Shown in pieces: positions 44,763-55,513 of a stretch of 59,740 bases of DNA; positions within the stretch are counted from its first letter, which is position 1, and every line of letters starts with the position of its first letter. A program made the position numbers and the translations under genes. Source of the DNA: Chara braunii (taxonomy: Eukaryota > Streptophyta > Charophyceae > Charales > Characeae); NCBI GenBank assembly GCA_003427395.1, contig BFEA01000019.1:3321770-3381509 (forward strand), read 5' to 3'. The notes below the pieces were generated by a model. It was not told the origin of the DNA. It saw only the letters and a program-made list of their open reading frames with translations, and ran no database searches.

Positions 44763-44819
44763 CAGCGGTCGGGATCCCGACCGCTGGCCGAGATTGACCC
44801 CGCGGTCATGACCGCGGGG
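44763..44819. repeat. Two perfect GC-rich palindromes
   Basis: 44763-44786 is a 24-bp perfect palindrome centred on GGGATCCC. 44798-44819 is a 22-bp perfect palindrome centred on GGTCATGACC. They sit just inside the right end of the putative TIR element; the left end (43476-43550) has decayed versions such as GTGGTCGACCGC. Confidence 0.9.
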
Positions 44820-45551
44820 GATACATAGGCTACAGTGATAAAAACTGCTCACTCCATGTATTCCCAAAAAATGTAAAGGTGGTTCGGAATATTGAAACCA
44901 TAAGTGTCGTGAGTCCTAATGGTCATTACGTCACCTGCACGCGTTCCAACTGGTCCTTCTGGCCCGCACACTGCGTCACGTGGTCCCCTAAAAAATAAAT
45001 AGCGTGACATATGGGTCCCAACAAATTCACGAGTGTCACAGAGCACAGTCCACCACATGCACCATCAAGCACGATCCAAGGCTGTCGACCGCACCCTGCC
45101 TCACTCGTTAAAAAAATAATGTCGTGCAATGTAGTCGAACGACACTCTTTGAACCAAGTCAAAAGTGTGCACTACTGCTGGTACCACCTCTGCATCACTC
45201 TGTTGCACTTCACTCCACACAGCCGTGTAAGTACCGTTCCCAAAACAATAACGGAAGTGTTGCCGCATGCTACGTCGTCTTCAATCGGTCCCAAAAATGG
45301 TACCGACATTAGAAGCAGTCCCTATGCCCATGTGATGTCATGCCACCACCGTCAATGTCGCAGTGCCCTACCACCCACTGCAGTTACCGTAGGCATATCA
45401 CTTCTAAAAAATAACGATGGGGTTATTGCTCACTGCGTCGTCTGAAACCAGCCCCATGAAATCCGACAGTACCACCATTTGAACATACAAAAGAGAAGTC
45501 CACTACGAGAAAAAACAATCGGCAACATCTCCTCTCAAATTACTCCCACCA

Positions 45552-45750
45552 GACGCATCGCAAAGTGGGAAGCATTTCCTTTTGAAAAATATCGTTGTTG
45601 TCGGACAACACCTCCCCTCAGTTCAGTGCCACTGGATGTGCCGCAAAGTGGGCAACATTTCCCCCCTGAAAAATGTCGTTATCTTTGGACAACACCTCCC
45701 TTTAGTTTAGTGTCGCTGGACGCATCGCAAATCCCGCAACATAGTGCTGC
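45552..45750. repeat. ~84-bp tandem repeat, 2.3 units
   Basis: Units begin GACGCATCGCAAAGTGGG or GATGTGCCGCAAAGTGGG at 45552, 45635 and 45718, each followed by CAACATTTCC, GAAAAAT(A/G)TCGTT and GGACAACACCTCCC. Confidence 0.8.
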
Positions 45751-47050
45751 AAAAAAAAAAATACTGCCGGCATCGTAAAAATTCGGTAGCATAACCCCGT
45801 TAAATGAGGTACATCATGCTACATAACCAGTCCACCAACTCCTCCACACACGTCGCCTTGAAAAAAAAACCTGCCACCGGTGAAGCCTCACACAAAATTA
45901 ATAAAACCTTAGACTTGGGTGAAAATCCAGGTCCAAAACAACACTCCTCCAATCCGGCAACATAATCCTGGTCCAACAGGGTTGACCTAGGAGCTGTCCT
46001 AGAGGACCAACACTCGCCTGAGGCTGAGGCAGAGTGCTTCCTGCCTCAAGCTATGATTTCTCTGCTCCTCTTCACTGTAGACCTCTACTTCTTCGACTCT
46101 CCTCTAGCAGCTCCTCTACTAATCCCTCTGTCTTTAGAGTGTGTGACAACACTCAAGCAACACGACTACTTTGTGTGGCAGCTAGGGACAACTGCCTCTT
46201 TTATACTAGCTGGATGAGTGTTGTTTATCACTCAGCCCCCAGCCAAAATCGCGGGGGTCATAGTAGACCCTTGATCTAGAGCAAGATCAAGGGCTAACTG
46301 TGGTCGCACGACAACCACATACTTCGTGGGGCAATTCCCTTAACTATCCTACTTTTTTTTTTTTTTTCTGTATTTAGGCTATATCAGATTTTCACGAAAT
46401 AACTGAATTTATGGGATTTTCAAAACAGTTTTTCTTTTATTTTTTGTGATAAGGAGCTGAAAAGATACAACCCCTTTCAATTTCATGTATCAGGTTCTTT
46501 TTTCCTAGGCAGATACGTACTGAAAAAAGTTGTACTTAGCCTTTTCCTCCATGTGACCTTTAATTTTTAAGCTCCCTCTAAAAACAGGAGTCTGTCAGCT
46601 GCCCCTGGCAGTTTCTGCTAGAGGCTGCACCTTGTGAGGACAAGTGTCCTCACGAGAATGCAACAAAAAAAAAGAAAAACATAAAAAATAAATAAATCTA
46701 ACCCCTTAAACTGCACCGTCCCTGACCTCGATTCAGATCTGGTCCAGGATCGTGCTGTTGAAACCAACAGCATCCTCTCAATTTCCTCTGCCCTCCCCTT
46801 GAAAACGGGGAAGGCAGTTGTGAGGCTGAGAGAGTTAGGAAAACAACTCGTGACAACTCACGAGTTCAAATCTCGACAGGCTCAAAGCGAGGTGCAAAAA
46901 ACACTCAATTGTGGCAATTTTTAAATAAAAACACGCCAGATAAAAAAATCTGATTTGTTTTTTACGTGCATGGCGTAGGTGCCCAGCTACTCACAAAAGC
47001 CAATTGAAGGCCGATAAAAATCATTTATGCCAGCAAAATAATATTGGCGC

Positions 47051-47400
47051 CTGCGTAGCACGGCGAACGTGTTCGCGCCCATTCATGTTCGCGTGAACGT
47101 GTTCACACGAACATGTCCGGGCGAACATATTTTTTCTCGAAAAAATAAAATAAAATAAATTATTTATTTTTTTGGTTTTTGATTTTTAACTCATGATTAG
47201 CTACGAATTTGAACACAGCTCCAAGGCAAAAGTTATTTGCACTATTATTTTACATAACATATAGTTTTTTCAGAGTTTTCGGAAACCTTGTTTTTTTTTT
47301 TTTTTTTGTAATGTTCGTGTTCGGAGGGTTTTGGGTGCTTGTTTGCGCTCGGGCGAAGATGTTCGCGTTCTCCTCTGAACGCGAACACGGTGCTACGTAG
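47051..47400. mobile_element. ~350-bp MITE-like inverted-repeat element
   Basis: Ends are CTGCGTAGCAC (47051-47061) and GTGCTACGTAG (47390-47400), complementary at 10 of 11 positions. GTTCGCG/CGCGAAC runs follow on the inside of both ends. An internal 15-bp inverted repeat at about 47086-47117 (CATGTTCGCGTGAAC with one mismatch) adds secondary structure. No coding region. Confidence 0.55.
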
Positions 47401-47849
47401 ATAATTTTGCGCAAACCGCAAAATACAAATTTTCACAAAATCTTGATCTCGTTTTCTCGTTTTTGTTTCTTCTCTTTTTCTTTCCTTTTTGTTTTTTTCT
47501 TCCCCCACTGAAAACGGGCAGGTACCTGGCAGGTCGGGAGGAGTAGGTCCCCACCTCTCTTATCCTCTCCCATTTCTCTCTCTCTCTCTCAACCTTTTCA
47601 ACTCCCTCTCTCTCACAAGCGCATGTTGTGAGCCACGAGATTTGGATATTCGTGCCAAATGGAGGTGGGAACCCATTGTGGTTGTTCCAACCACGAGGCA
47701 GGTAGTCTCGTTTTTTTTTTTTCTTTCTTTTTTGGTATAACCATTGGTATAAGCCAACGGCCGTCGCCTCTAATGTCATTACCCGATTCAAGCCCTTACC
47801 ATTAACCTGTTCCGAGTTCGATTCCCGAAGGAATCGAAAAAAAAAATTA

Positions 47850-47912
47850 AAAAAAATTGGATCATTTTTCGATTTATGTGTGTTATCCTTGCCTAGGGGC
47901 CATGTTAATCTC
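47850..47912 (-). pseudogene. 3' half of a U6 snRNA-like sequence in A'
   Basis: Minus strand from 47912: AGATTAACATGGCCCCTAGG, CAAGGATAACACACATAAATC, then GAAAAATGATCCAATTTTTT. It matches the 3' half of plant U6 including the terminal T run. Several differences are G to A. The 5' half is absent or unrecognisable (replaced by a GC-rich palindromic string). Confidence 0.75.
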
Positions 47913-48713
47913 GCGCGGCCGATTTCGGTGGCCGCGTGATCTCGATGATCCTACGGTCGAAATTGACCCTGCCACATGCCTCTTGGCCAGGCCGCTCCCA
48001 AAAGGAGCTAGCCCAGGTAGCGGGACGTCGGGCTTGAACCTTATACTGCAAGGCAAGAGTCTGGCATATCAACGTCGTCAACCTATTGGGTTAGTTCCTA
48101 TTTCACACCGAATAGGAGTAGATCTTCCTTATGAAGAGCCGAAACCCATCGTAGGTGACCGGCCCACAGTCCGACAGACTCCTACCTGCCCCTACTACTC
48201 AATCGACTGATCGCCGACCCCCGGAGCAAAAGACAGTCTATCCTAACGAGGTAAGATATAGGCGCCCCCAATTCACTGGCGTCGGTTCGAGTCCTGGCTG
48301 GGGAATTCCTTAAATAAAACGAGTTTGAATACCCACGCTCTTGCGTCTCGATCGTCAACGCCACTTGGCTATTTTTTTTGTCTTTTTTCTTTTAACCGTG
48401 AATCATGCGGCGGTTAAGCCACGCGTCACAATTGTAAATAAAATAAGTTTATACTTAGTACTGCGGCCTCGCCAAACGTGGAGCCGGTTGGTCATACCAC
48501 CAATCCTTGTCCACACCCTCGTAGGCCGCAATCTTCCCAACTTTAGATAAAACATTTCAGTCCTTTGGTTGCCTGTCAGGTATGAATAGACTATGGCAAA
48601 TACCTCATTCTCATCAAGTCAACTCATTCAAATAAAATCATACCGACAGTCGGACAGTGCCCGACATTGAAAATCCCGAGCAGATACCCTTGTGAGGGTT
48701 TGTGCTCTGACAC

Positions 48714-49038
48714 CACGCATTGGAGGGATCTCGTTGTATGAGAAATACGGAGGAAAGACGTTGTGGTACTCTAGAATCAGGTCACGAACGACGAGTTCTA
48801 AGTCGGTCGTAAACCTCGTGAGGTCCTCAGCGCCTGCATCAACATAAGACGTAAGTGTGGACTCGCCAGTGGATGGCGGAGGAACCGGGAATGTCGAAGG
48901 GATATCCGCGGGCTGAGGGGTGGATGTAGAGATGGGAGCCACAAAAATGGAGGAAGGTTCGGGGGGATCAGGCTCCAAGGAGATCTGCTCAATGTTTGTA
49001 CAGAGGGGATCGTACTGAAGAAGATCCATGATATTCAC
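48714..49038 (-). pseudogene. Protease-RT linker of element 3, truncated by A'
   Basis: Frame MNIMDLLQYDPLCTNIEQIS ... LELVVRDLILEYHNVFPPYF, NEIPP, then it passes into the LTR terminus of A'. This is the usual segment just before the first RT motif in Ty3/gypsy pol. RT and later domains are missing because of the insertion. Confidence 0.65.
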
Positions 49039-49080
49039 CGAGTACAGAGTGACGTACTCCTAACCCAGGAAGTGAGCAAA

Positions 49081-50080
49081 CTAGTGAGGGGAGGTGAAAG
49101 CAATGTCTGGGTAGGACCTGGAAGAACGAGGGTCCTGGGGAGGTAGGTCATGAGGGGTATCGGCTGTGGTGCCAATGAAGGGGACTCGATAAGTCTGACC
49201 ACACTTCGTTTTGAGAACAAGTGTCCCGGTCACCCATTTGGCCTCTTTGTCATGGAACTTGCGAGACCAAGGAGTGTCAAGGATAAATTCGTACTCAGTC
49301 TCCAACACGTCGAAGCATGCAGGGGAATGGTAGCGCGGAGGCATCTTGGTACTATTTGATGGTTGAAGAGTCAGGAAAAAGTGGAGGTCGGGGACCGTCT
49401 GATCGAAGTAGTGTTGCGTCTTGAGATAGGAGAGCGAGACAAGCTTCCTCAACCACACGAGGGTGAACGACATATCCCTGTGAGCCGGAGTCCCATAAAG
49501 TGCGGTACACCCTCATAAATATTCCAAGGCGAATAAAAATTATGAGGAAGCGATCAAGGTCCGAGAGCAGGGTGTGAAGACGACGTAAGATGTTTACGTG
49601 TCTCGTGAGTCGCTCCTGACGAGGCTGAAGAATGCTCAAATCTAGGACAGATGACACAGCGTCATTGTGAGTCGCTAGCTGAGCGCTATAACGAGCTGTG
49701 CGGATGGCGCGACATGCCGGAAGTCTCGGCGGGGAAGGACTAGATGTGGCGGTCTGTCGTGGGGTAGACGGTACCTCGCCAGACAACTGGGCAGAGAGAA
49801 CTGCGTCTATCGTGTTCTGAGGATCCTCTGGTGTCGTAGGCAAAGGGGCAAACCACGACTCGATACTCGGGAAACCGGTTACAAGCGAGGTCTCAATTGT
49901 ACAGTGCACCGTGGCAAGCTGGATGGGACTGGCCGGACGGGGCGGGGGGGGACTGAAATCGGCGCTAACGAGAAATGTCAGCATAGTGTCGATCAAAGGT
50001 GGCATGTCATAGAAACCGTGAGGAGGTGTGTCCGTCCTGGCAGCAATGAAGGCAACCGCAATGGACCTCGAGGGCAACAT
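49081..50080 (-). pseudogene. Aspartic protease of element 3 (frameshifted)
   Basis: The frame 50080-49352 ends with a retropepsin N-lobe: TLWDSGSQGYVVHPRVVEEA, catalytic D-S-G intact. The second half lies in another frame (49473-49081): FDVLETEYEFILDTPWSRKF, matching the C-terminal flap and ILGxxWL region, with D for G at that motif. The rest upstream is Pro/Ser-rich linker. Reads after gag and before pol. Confidence 0.72.
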
Positions 50081-50492
50081 GCTCCTTAGGGGATAGAGCT
50101 CCGCGAGGAGGGACGAAACTCTGCGGGAGGTCTACCTTAGGAACAACGAACGTGTGGGCGCCAGCCTGTGCACGACGATTGCGAGCACGACCCATGATGG
50201 TCATTGCCATCTACAACCAGTCGGCCATTGGAACAGTCTCGTCATCCAAGTGGTATTGGATGACATCCAAAAGCTGGAGGTCCTTGGGGGCGTCCCCATG
50301 GGTAGGGTCGACCTTTGCCGTAGAGTCGATGTTGAACTCGAGGGAAATGTAGCACTGAGAGAATGACGTTCCAGAATGAGTTGAGCGGTGAAAGCTGCCG
50401 GAGAAAGAGAAACGGTCTCGAGTGGTGCGACGTGACTGGGAGGTGGCAAAGTGTCGCGAAGAGGACGGGGCATTGGATAAGCGACTCCGCAT
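50013..50492 (-). pseudogene. Gag C-terminus of element 3 with damaged zinc knuckle
   Basis: KVDPTHGDAPKDLQLLDVIQ, an in-frame TAG near 50210, then GRARNRRAQAGAHTFVVPKV and CLHCCQDGHTSSRF (50013-50054). The last Cys of CX2CX4HX4C is Phe. Upstream parts of gag are not clearly recognisable. Confidence 0.65.
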
Positions 50493-51039
50493 CCTCTGAT
50501 ACTATCGAGCAGCCTCGTACGCCTGCTCGGTGGACGCAGATGTTTGTCTCCAAAGCTCTATGCGGTAATCAGGGGACTGACTGATGAAAAACCTATTGGT
50601 CATAAGAACCTCCGATAGGAGCGTTGCATCACAAATAAGGCGGGCGTCTCGAAACACCCGGATGTGACACTTTAGGGCTGCCGGTGCGGAGGACCCGACC
50701 CATCGCGTCTAGGTGACCCTATCTAAGGCGCCGGTCACGTTGTGCCGAGCGCCTTAGCAGTCATGAAGGAAGACAATGAAGTCAACGAAAGTGAGAGTCA
50801 CCTATGCCGCTATGCGAGTACGATAGGTATAATAACTGGTTGTGAGCCACAGCCGCTGGTAAAAGGTCCAGCAAAGGTGGAGGCAACGACCACAGACACC
50901 TGTGACGGAGTGGCGAGGTGGGAGGGTAGAGGCAGAAAAGCAGATCGAGGGAAACGAGTTTGCACTGCCGAAGTAGGGGTAGTGAGGGAAGATGAAGGGT
51001 GAGCAGCATGTGAAGGGTGAGGTTGGTGAGTATCTCTGC

Positions 51040-51911
51040 CTATATCTGTACCATGGTGGCCTGCAAGGTAGCCACTTGCTGGGTGCGCGAGGTCGGAAGT
51101 GGGGGAGTCAGAGAGGGCACCTTAGCGGGGGGAGGAGTAACGAGCTGTAGGGAACCTTGAGGTAGGAGTGAGGGTATAGGAGGAGGAGGGAGGGTTCCGG
51201 GCCGTAATGCCGCGACCAGTGCAGGAAGCTTGGAAGCAACACTGAGACGGGTAGATGAAACTGCTTGGTCAGATGTCGATATCGGGGTGGCAACACCTAC
51301 GGCGGTGGCCGAAGCGGCAGAGGACGATGAATGTGTCGCAACAGATAGTATGGTCTGAGGGGCAGCGACACTCACCATTGCGGAAGGGGAATTTTGGGCT
51401 TGTCCCCGAAGGGAGGAGGAACCACCATGTCTTTGTGTCTGAAGTTATGGGGAACCTGACTGGGAACCGGTAGGGGATGGGGTGTGGGAGTGGTGGGGAG
51501 AGCGATGAGGAGAACCCTTGATGCGGTGGACTTCAAGAGCGAGCGCATTGAGTTGCTCTTGCATGGATGCGAGCGCATCAAGTCATGCTTGCATGGGTGT
51601 GAGCACGTCAAGTCGCGCTCACATGGGTGCGAGCAGGGCTGCGAGGATGGTCTCAAGGTCCCTAGGTGCTGAACCCTGTGTTACCACCGGAGCGGGCGTC
51701 TGAGAGGTGGATAGCACCACATCGATTTCCTCGGGTATGCTCCCATCCATGCAGGGTGGAGGAAGGGGGTAGACATGGCGATAGGTGGAAAGAGAGATGC
51801 GAAAGGAGATGGGTTGCGGTGTGGAGAAAGAGACCCACCGTTGAGAGGGGGGGGATCGCGTGAGCGGAATGGGTAGTCGTAAGTCATCTCGCCTCGGAGT
51901 CGGCGGACCAC
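51040..51911 (-). pseudogene. Low-complexity gag-region remnants of element 3
   Basis: Several short minus-strand frames rich in Ser, Thr, Pro and Val (51378-51040: VSVAAPQTILSVATHSSSSA) without a definite domain. Includes a ~30-bp tandem repeat at 51555-51645 (CATGGGTGCGAGC core) encoding HPC-type decapeptides. Confidence 0.4.
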
Positions 51912-52374
51912 GTGTGAGATGGTAGCATGAACCTGGCCGAGGGGAAAGGATCCATTGGGGTCCAGGTTGCCCGACGTGAGGAGCCGGGAAAGAAGGGGAT
52001 CAGAAGAACCTTAAACCTTAAGAAAACCCTAACCGGCGTTTGGGGAGTTAGGGTATCGTAGCGGTGACCTAATTGAGAAAAGAAAATAACAACCATAGAG
52101 GAGAGGAGAGGGGAAAAAATAGTAAAATTTTGAGATTAAAAAAAATATAATAATAATAAAAATAAAAATAAAAAGAAATAAGCAAAAGCTGAGGAGAACA
52201 ATAATATTTTTATGAAATTTTCGGTAACATTTTTGCGCCAAGAGAAAGGAGAGACCAAAAAAAAAAAACTATGTTTCAAACTGCCACAAATTAAAATTTA
52301 GAGAAAAATAAATAAAAACATAAAGAAATTGAGAGGTGGCGGACAGTGAAGAGAAAACTAAGTTTTGAATTCAA

Positions 52375-52570
52375 AACAAAAATCGACAACATTTTGTTAC
52401 CCCCATGGGTCGAAGTGTTCTGTCAAAAAGAATGACTAAGTAAAAAATGGAAAATTTTGCCAACATTTCACTACCCCCAAGGGATTAAAATGTGCTGGAA
52501 GGAGTGAGTAGGGAGAGATGATAAAATTTTGGCAGCACTTCGTTACACCCCACGGGGTAAAAATGTGCGC
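52375..52570 (-). repeat. GGCAGC-plus-hairpin motifs in the leader of element 3
   Basis: Three units near 52380, 52453 and 52524: TTTTGGCAGCACTTCGTTAC then ACCCC-AC-GGGGT in the last; CGACAACATTTTGTTACCCC and GCCAACATTTCACTACCCC in the others. Period ~72 bp, same orientation as in elements A and 2. Confidence 0.65.
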
Positions 52571-52859
52571 CGGTAGCAAAGATAGCTAAGTCCTAACAAG
52601 ATATAGAGGTGCTATAAAAAAAATCAAAATTTAAGAATAAATAAAAAATAATAATAAAATCAATCAAAAAATGAAAAAAAAAGTAGTGAATGAGATAATT
52701 TGAATTTCTGGGGAAAAAGAGGAAATTTAAATCAAAGAGAGAGACAAAAGAAGAAAAACAAAAAACTTCAAGGTTGTGGGGAGGGAAATGAAAAAAGTGA
52801 TGAAGAAATAGAGAAATAAGTGAGGATGAGAAAAAAAACTGAAGTGGGAGGTGAAAGAG

Positions 52860-53430
52860 ATGATGGGGTTATAGTTGGAGGAGGAAAGGGAGAGAGGAGG
52901 GTGAAAAAATGAGAGAGAAAGGGATGAGAAAGGAGGAGGGGAAAAAGAAAAATTAGTGGAAGAGGGTTTGTAAGGAGGAGAGGGGAGAAAAGATGGTGGA
53001 AGGTGAGTGAAGAGGTAGGGATATGAGAGAACAACGGGAAGCAGAGGAGAGAAGTAGGGAAAAAAAAAAGAGTAAGGTTGGATGAGGAAGTAGTGGTAGA
53101 GTTGGAAAAAATGATTAGACGGTGAAGGAGAGAGAGAGAGGGTGGGAGAGTAGGTTAGTGAGAGAGAAAATGAGAGAGAAAGGGATGAGAAAGGAGGAGG
53201 GGAGAAGGAAAGATTAGTGGAAGAGGGTTTGTAAGGAGGAGAGGGGAGAAAAAATGGTGGAAGGTGAGTGAAGAGGTAGGGATATAAGAGAACAACGGGA
53301 AGCAGAGGAGAAAAGTTGGAAAAAAAAGAAGAGTAAGGTTGGATGAGGGAGTAGTGGTAGAGTTGGAAAAAATAATTAGACGGTGGAGGAGAGAGAGAGA
53401 GAGGGTGGGAGAGTAGGTTAGTGAGACAGA
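52860..53430. repeat. 261-bp polypurine tandem repeat, ~2.1 units
   Basis: The plus strand is almost only G and A for ~550 bases. GAGAGAGAAAGGGATGAGAA at 52911 recurs at 53172, and further blocks repeat with the same 261-base offset. The long minus-strand frame across it (Ser/Pro/Leu/Phe-rich) is a by-product of composition. Confidence 0.88.
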
Positions 53431-53513
53431 GGTGATACCAAACTCTTGGTTGGCCGAGAGCGAATAAGACCACCAAGATCTTGTGGATCTTGGCCTTCAA
53501 GGTGCTGGAAGCT

Positions 53514-53756
53514 TGCTGCTACAACAGAAAAATAATAATAAAAATAATATAGGGTTGACTGATATTTTGATCAACCACCCTAATTGCATAATCGTGCAGC
53601 CCCCTAGCCAGAGAGGTCTTCACTTCTGCCAAACTGCCGCTGCAACAATAAGAAAATAAAAATCATCATCATCTGGGTGTGCTGAAATTTTGATCAGCCA
53701 CCCAGATTCCATTTATGTGCAGCCCCCTAGCCAGAGGGGTCTTTAAGATCTTCAAC
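53514..53756. repeat. Two ~121-bp direct repeats with hairpins
   Basis: Units 53514-53634 and 53635-53756 share GCAGCCCCCTAGCCAGAG and GGTCTT. Each has a hairpin: 53551-53581 (outer pairs AGGGT/ACCCT) and 53674-53704 (outer pairs TGGGT/ACCCA). Confidence 0.75.
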
Positions 53757-53811
53757 AAGCTGCCACGTGGCACTGCAGATGACCACGTGTGCAGGCAACA
53801 ACAACCACAGC

Positions 53812-53850
53812 CGGGGGGGGGGGGGGGGGGGGGGGGGGGGAGGGGAGGAA
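53812..53850. repeat. ~28-base G run
   Basis: Uninterrupted G tract followed by AGGGGAGG; potential quadruplex and a likely sequencing-length artefact site. Confidence 0.9.
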
Positions 53851-53967
53851 TAGCAGCCCACCCGCTGTTGTCGTGTTGGTCGCTGCTCGCCGCTCGCCGA
53901 TAGAACGGGGTAATTAGTTGGTGTAGCACTTTGCAACACCGTGTCACACTACCGGAACATGTATAGT

Positions 53968-54050
53968 GTTTGGTCAGTGTGTTAAGCCACTGGCTAACGC
54001 ACACGTATGGTTGGCAGTTGCCCAAGGTTCAAACCCTGGCAACAGCATGC
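53968..54050 (+). repeat. tRNA-like (SINE-head-like) sequence
   Basis: An A-box-like string GCCACTGGCTAACGC (53986-54000) and a B-box GGTTCAAACCC (54026-54036) are spaced about as in tRNA genes, with a T-arm pairing at four of five positions. No acceptor stem can be formed, so it is a tRNA-derived head at best, followed by a TATATA tail. Confidence 0.4.
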
Positions 54051-54361
54051 ATCTCAAATCTTCATATATATATAATCTGGGGCAGCGGGGCAGCGAAGGC
54101 GCGTGTGGCGACGGGGCGGAGCGAGGCAGTGGGGCAGCATGGGCACGTGGTGAGCGTGCGTACAGCGAACTTGGCTTTGGCTCTTGTGCACACGTGTGGT
54201 GATGACGCTCTTCTTTTTCACCACGTATCTCTCCCGGCGCTGCACCGTTTTCCACTGTTTTCCCCTCTGTTTACTCTGAAAATGACATGAAATCCCGCTA
54301 TCGACATTACAACATTTTTTCGCACTTGCTGGTAAGGTGGGTGGGAGCGGGGACCGTTCCT

Positions 54362-54373
54362 GCTCTGATACCA
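54362..54373 (-). promoter_or_regulatory. Primer-binding site of element 3, tRNA-iMet type
   Basis: The minus strand reads TGGTATCAGAGC, the standard plant initiator-Met PBS. One base separates it from TGTGACAGG (54375), the LTR border. Confidence 0.85.
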
Positions 54374-54374
54374 G

Positions 54375-54731
54375 TGTGACAGGACCGCTGAGATGGTTGT
54401 CTGTCAGGATCAAGATGAAGGGATGAGGATGGGGGAGATGGAGATGGAGCTGGAAGGGACAGCGCAATTCCAACGCAGACTCAAAACGCACATACTCCAA
54501 ACTGTGCAAATGAAGAATGGGCCTGAAAACAGAGTGCAGTTGGTGTATACCCCCAGCGGACTAACTGCACTAGCTTGGTACTTGTAGTGGGCATGACTGG
54601 ATTGCACTGAATGAGCACACGGTCTGTGGTGTTAGGCCACGGTCTGGTTCTACAGGCCGAACATGCAAAATAGCTAGATCGCCTTGGCTCTAGGCCAGAT
54701 CATCTAGAGGCACAGTGCAGCCTAGGTATTT
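54375..54731 (-). mobile_element. LTR of element 3 (right border uncertain)
   Basis: Starts TGTGACAGGACC beside the PBS. No second copy is present in the window, so the right limit is a guess based on the change to AT-rich sequence near 54731. No coding function seen. Confidence 0.35.
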
Positions 54732-54929
54732 CTTAATTTAATATTTTATTTTAAATTTAGTAAATTCTTTTGATGTGACCTTGTGACAAAAGTTGATCCG
54801 TTTATTTTTTTGCATAACATAGTTTTTTTTTTTGTTTTTTTTTAGGGGGGGCCGGGGCGAAGGGGGAGGGACCTTCCTTAGTCCTTGCACGGTCGTGCTG
54901 CTCAGGAAACAAGGTGACCAGGGCGGCCC

Positions 54930-55290
54930 GACTGGTAGCCTAGAAAAAACATATATGGATCAATCAGTGGATCAATCAATTGATCAATCAAATAAATAAA
55001 TAATATTAAAAAAACTTGTTGAACACGCAGGTGTATGTGTGTTCGCATGTTTGTGTGAGTGTGTGTACGTATGTGAATGTGCGTGTGTATGTGTGTGTGT
55101 GTGTATGTATCTGTGTGCGTGCGCGGGGCCCACCAATCAATCAATCAATCAATCAATCGATCAATAAGTCAAATATATAAAAAAGTTAAAAAATAAAAAA
55201 CAGTGTATCGAACGTGCACGGGTGAGTGTGTGTGGGGGGGGGGGTGAGGGGAGGGGCAGACCGCCCTACAACCAATCAATCATCTACTTT
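54930..55290. repeat. Compound (GT)n, (TCAA)n microsatellites
   Basis: (GATCAATCA)-type run at 54958-54990, (TG)n with CG steps at 55029-55120, then CACCAATCAATCAATC at 55130-55165 and a further G-run with CAATCAATC near 55230-55290. The GT-run, GC-rich joint and CCAATCAATC order recalls 44343-44530. Confidence 0.8.
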
Positions 55291-55513
55291 GATTTATTGA
55301 TTCATAATGTTAAATAGTCTAAAAAAAAAATAAAAAAAAATTGAAAAGCAAAAAAAAAGGGACATTTTTCTGTTCATTCGACTCCTCAATTTTTAACGAT
55401 ATATATACATTTTGTTTTCCTGAATGAAATGATATAAAAATTGGAAGGTAGGATCTTTACTCGATGGACTATCAGTGAAAAAACAAGATTAAAATATTAT
55501 TTAGGCCTCCAAA

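Larger units (their letters stand above)
43456..44845. mobile_element. Possible TIR element filled with simple repeats and a gap
   Basis: The left end has GGCTACAGTCTATGTATCCCC-like sequence (from 43456); the right end, read in reverse complement from about 44842, has CACTGTAG then CCTATGTATCCCC. Inside both ends are GGTC/GACC palindromes. The interior is (ATTG)n, a 304-base gap, (AC)n and (TTGA)n. No transposase. The CACTG start would fit a CACTA-type non-autonomous element, but end decay leaves this open. Confidence 0.45.
41055..48713 (-). mobile_element. Decayed LTR of element A' (same family as element A)
   Basis: Left part 41110-41420 is similar to 17920-18240 (shared strings GCGCCAGCC, CCCCTACGACA, CGAGCTAC, GTACG). 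The right end 48684-48713 repeats the terminal hairpin and TGACA of element A. A U6-like segment lies ~0.8 kb from the right end, as in element A (~1.3 kb). The interior carries later insertions (43456-44845, 47051-47400). The stretches 41480-43440 and 46330-47050 hold nothing I can identify. Confidence 0.58.

Noticed and set aside
48285-48305. GGTTCGAGTCC, a perfect Pol III B-box
   Set aside because: The T-stem does not pair and no A-box lies upstream; isolated match.
52727-53500. 257-residue minus-strand frame rich in Ser, Pro, Leu and Phe
   Set aside because: It lies wholly on a polypurine tandem repeat; the frame is open because the strand lacks the bases needed for stops.
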